Shown piece by piece: positions 62,640 through 64,000 of a stretch of DNA of 64,000 bases. The stretch lies in assembly GCF_003252795.1 (NCBI RefSeq), contig NZ_QEPQ01000006.1:35838-99837 (forward strand), read 5' to 3'. A program made the position numbers and the translations under genes. This stretch comes from Haemophilus parainfluenzae. Its GTDB lineage: Bacteria; Pseudomonadota; Gammaproteobacteria; Enterobacterales; Pasteurellaceae. The first letter of the stretch is position 1. Each line of letters opens with the position of its first letter. Below the pieces are notes generated by a model that had not been told where the DNA came from, searched no databases, and saw only the letters and a list, made by a program, of their open reading frames with translations.

Positions 62640-63428
62640 TTATTTTTCTTCTTTTTTCACTTCATCCCACAGAATATCCATTTCGATTAAAGAAAGATCT
62701 TTAAGTAATACGCCTCGCTCTAATACCTTTCCTTCGACTTTGCGAAAACGTTGTTCAAATTTATTATTCGCCTTACGTAAAGCCTCTTCTGCGTTACATT
62801 TAAGATGACGAGACAAATTGACTGTCGCAAAAAATAAATCCCCAATTTCCTCTTCTATTCTTTGTTGATTGCAAGGTGTTTGATTGACTTCATCTCGCAC
62901 CTCCTTCAATTCTTCTTCAACTTTAGCAAATACAGGCTCAAGTTCATTCCAATCAAATCCAATCTTTGAACACTGTTTTTGCATTTTCTGAGCTCTTAAC
63001 AATGCAGGAAAAGCATTCGGAACATTATCTAAAATAGACTGTTGTTTTTGAGCTGATTTTTCTTGTGCTTTAATGCTGTTCCAACGGGCTAACGCCTCTT
63101 CTTCATTTCCAGCTGTTGCATCACCAAATACATGAGGATGGCGACGTACAATCTTTTCAGAAACATCATTAAGGACATCATCAAATGTGAAATAACCATC
63201 CTCTGAAGCAAGCTGACTGAAGAATACTACCTGTAATAAAAGATCACCAAGCTCTTCTCTTAAATTCGCAATATCTTTCTTTTGGATGGCATCAATGACT
63301 TCATAAGTTTCTTCGGTTAAACAAGGAATCATGGAGTCATAATTTTGTTTAAGATCCCAAGGACAACCGCCATTAGGGTTACGTAATTGTGCAATTAATT
63401 GAATAAAATCTTGAATGGAGTAATGCAT
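62640..63428 (-). CDS. mazG: Nucleoside triphosphate pyrophosphohydrolase MazG
   Basis: Hydrolyses NTPs to NMP plus pyrophosphate, cleaning non-canonical nucleotides and affecting ppGpp. The 262 residues contain two MazG domains. The first has [14 protein letters not shown], the metal-binding [10 protein letters not shown] and [18 protein letters not shown]; the second has [12 protein letters not shown] and [17 protein letters not shown]. The E. coli protein has the same length (263). It is just downstream of the tRNA-Trp gene in the same orientation. Confidence 0.96.
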   Translation of the reverse strand: MHYSIQDFIQLIAQLRNPNGGCPWDLKQNYDSMIPCLTEETYEVIDAIQKKDIANLREELGDLLLQVVFFSQLASEDGYFTFDDVLNDVSEKIVRRHPHVFGDATAGNEEEALARWNSIKAQEKSAQKQQSILDNVPNAFPALLRAQKMQKQCSKIGFDWNELEPVFAKVEEELKEVRDEVNQTPCNQQRIEEEIGDLFFATVNLSRHLKCNAEEALRKANNKFEQRFRKVEGKVLERGVLLKDLSLIEMDILWDEVKKEEK

Positions 63429-63528
63429 AAGAATATCTCTGAAATACTAAAAGTACGATTAGTATAAAACGAATGGTAAAATAGACAATATTCTTAAAAA
63501 AATTAAAGATAATTTGATATGAAATGGA

Positions 63529-63604
63529 TGGCAGGGGCGGAGAGGCTCGAACTCCCAACACCCGGTTTTGGAGACCGGTGCTCTACCAATTGAACTACGC
63601 CCCT
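63529..63604 (-). tRNA. tRNA-Trp (anticodon CCA)
   Basis: On the minus strand a 76-nt cloverleaf: acceptor AGGGGCG/CGCCCCT, D arm, anticodon stem CCGGT/ACCGG with loop CTCCAAA (anticodon CCA), T loop TTCGAGC, and encoded 3' CCA. It is last in the distal part of the rRNA operon. Confidence 0.97.
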
Positions 63605-63619
63605 ATTGGTATTAAGAAT

Positions 63620-63696
63620 TGGCGGAATGGACGGGACTCGAACCCGCGACCCCCTGCGTGACAGGCAGGTATTCTAACCAGCTGAACTACCACTCC
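63620..63696 (-). tRNA. tRNA-Asp (anticodon GTC)
   Basis: On the minus strand a 77-nt cloverleaf: acceptor GGAGTGG/CCATTCC (with a G-U pair), anticodon stem CCTGC/GCAGG with loop CTGTCAC (anticodon GTC), T loop TTCGAGT, and encoded 3' CCA. It lies 15 bp before tRNA-Trp, the same distal Asp-Trp pair as E. coli rrnC. Confidence 0.97.
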
Positions 63697-63711
63697 GCTA
63701 AATGAGGTATG

Positions 63712-63826
63712 ATTGGCAGTGACCTACTCTCACATGGGGAAGCCCCACACTACCATCGGCGTAACAATGTTTCACTTCTGAGTTCGATATGGATTCAGGT
63801 GGGACCATTGCACTGTTGCTGCCAAA
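63712..63826 (-). rRNA. 5S ribosomal RNA, second (divergent) copy
   Basis: The minus strand gives TTGGCAGCAACAGTGCAATG at the 5' end, the universal GGTCCCACCTGA and CGAACTCAGAAGTGAAAC, and ends GAGAGTAGGTCACTGCCAA. The outer stem TTGGCAG/CTGCCAA is intact. It differs from the copy at 63878 at several stem positions, with pairing kept, so it appears functional. It precedes tRNA-Asp. Confidence 0.93.
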
Positions 63827-63877
63827 ATTTTTATTTTGTTAATTTACTCTTAAAATAAACTAACAAAATAAAAAGTA

Positions 63878-63992
63878 CCTGGCGGTGTCCTACTCTCACA
63901 TGGGGAAGCCCCACACTACCATCGGCGCATCGGCGTTTCACTTCTGAGTTCGGTATGGGGTCAGGTGGGACCACCGCTCTATCGCCGCCAGG
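63878..63992 (-). rRNA. 5S ribosomal RNA, first copy
   Basis: The minus strand gives CTGGCGGCGATAGAGCGGTG, then the universal GGTCCCACCTGACC and CGAACTCAGAAGTGAAACGC, and ends GAGTAGGACACCGCCAG. The outer stem CTGGCGG/CCGCCAG is perfect. The 23S gene should lie beyond the right edge. About 50 bp of AT-rich spacer separates it from the second 5S. Confidence 0.96.
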
Positions 63993-64000
63993 ATTATTCC

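Noticed and set aside
63429..63528. Terminator of the rRNA operon between tRNA-Trp and mazG
   Set aside because: Only A/T tracts and no convincing GC stem; the operon end could not be placed.

Overview
The window is chromosomal DNA of a Pasteurellaceae bacterium, most likely Haemophilus (H. parainfluenzae-like or a close relative). Three things support this. The Haemophilus DNA-uptake core AAGTGCGGT recurs throughout, often as inverted pairs that double as terminators. The glycerophosphodiesterase at 44894-45979 looks very close to H. influenzae protein D. The gene neighbourhoods (rpsU-dnaG-rpoD, cysZ/zipA-ligA, tex/greB, glpTQ with glpABC) are those of gamma-proteobacteria. The species itself cannot be fixed from sequence reading alone.

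Layout. 1-3.6 kb: the macromolecular-synthesis operon rpsU-dnaG-rpoD on the minus strand (rpoD runs off the left edge). 3.8-8.2 kb: tsaD, a small membrane protein, tdk, tyrP, an orphan ygiW-type gene behind two QseB/PmrA-like boxes, and a coiled-coil unknown. 8.3-16 kb: ligA-zipA, cysZ, cysK and a cystine-type ABC importer, a sulfur/cysteine block. 16-18.7 kb: divergent glpF and glpK around a CRP site. 18.7-22.8 kb: an AT-rich accessory island of toxin-tip remnants and immunity-like genes, all on the minus strand. 22.9-33.4 kb: housekeeping genes (tex, greB, nupC-deoD, yjjW, trpS, hflD, purB, a PACE efflux gene). 33.4-37.8 kb: potD, a PuuB-like oxidase, asnC/asnA and a small frameshifted gene. 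37.9-46 kb: glpABC divergent from glpT, a secreted propeller-like protein and glpQ, with two CRP sites between the divergent units. 46-54.3 kb: an AT-rich unknown, rclC-like gene, purL, a methyltransferase, gph and rpe. 54.4-62.6 kb: a periplasmic nucleotidase, an SMR transporter and a sulfatase locus (YidK-like symporter, YidJ-like sulfatase, Crp/Fnr regulator, radical-SAM sulfatase maturase), with a divergent TauE/SafE exporter. 62.6-64 kb: mazG, then the distal end of an rRNA operon: two tandem but different 5S genes, tRNA-Asp and tRNA-Trp.

How the genes work together. Three catabolic themes share perfect TGTGA-N6-TCACA CRP sites: glycerol/G3P use (glpFK, glpABC, glpTQ), nucleotide or phosphoester scavenging (54431-56095) and sulfate-ester use (59884 operon). 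GlpQ releases G3P from phosphodiesters, GlpT imports it and anaerobic GlpABC oxidises it, while GlpF/GlpK handle free glycerol. The sulfatase needs the maturase encoded in the same operon, and the TauE/SafE gene could export a sulfur by-product.

The most unusual region is 18.7-22.8 kb. A Hint-HNH toxin tip and two further toxin-like C-terminal scraps (each cut off by stop codons and lacking a start) alternate with immunity-like genes, including ankyrin- and HEAT-type proteins. USS-hairpin terminators bound and divide the island. It reads as a record of swapped polymorphic-toxin tips whose immunity genes were kept. No phage, transposase, integrase or CRISPR array was seen.
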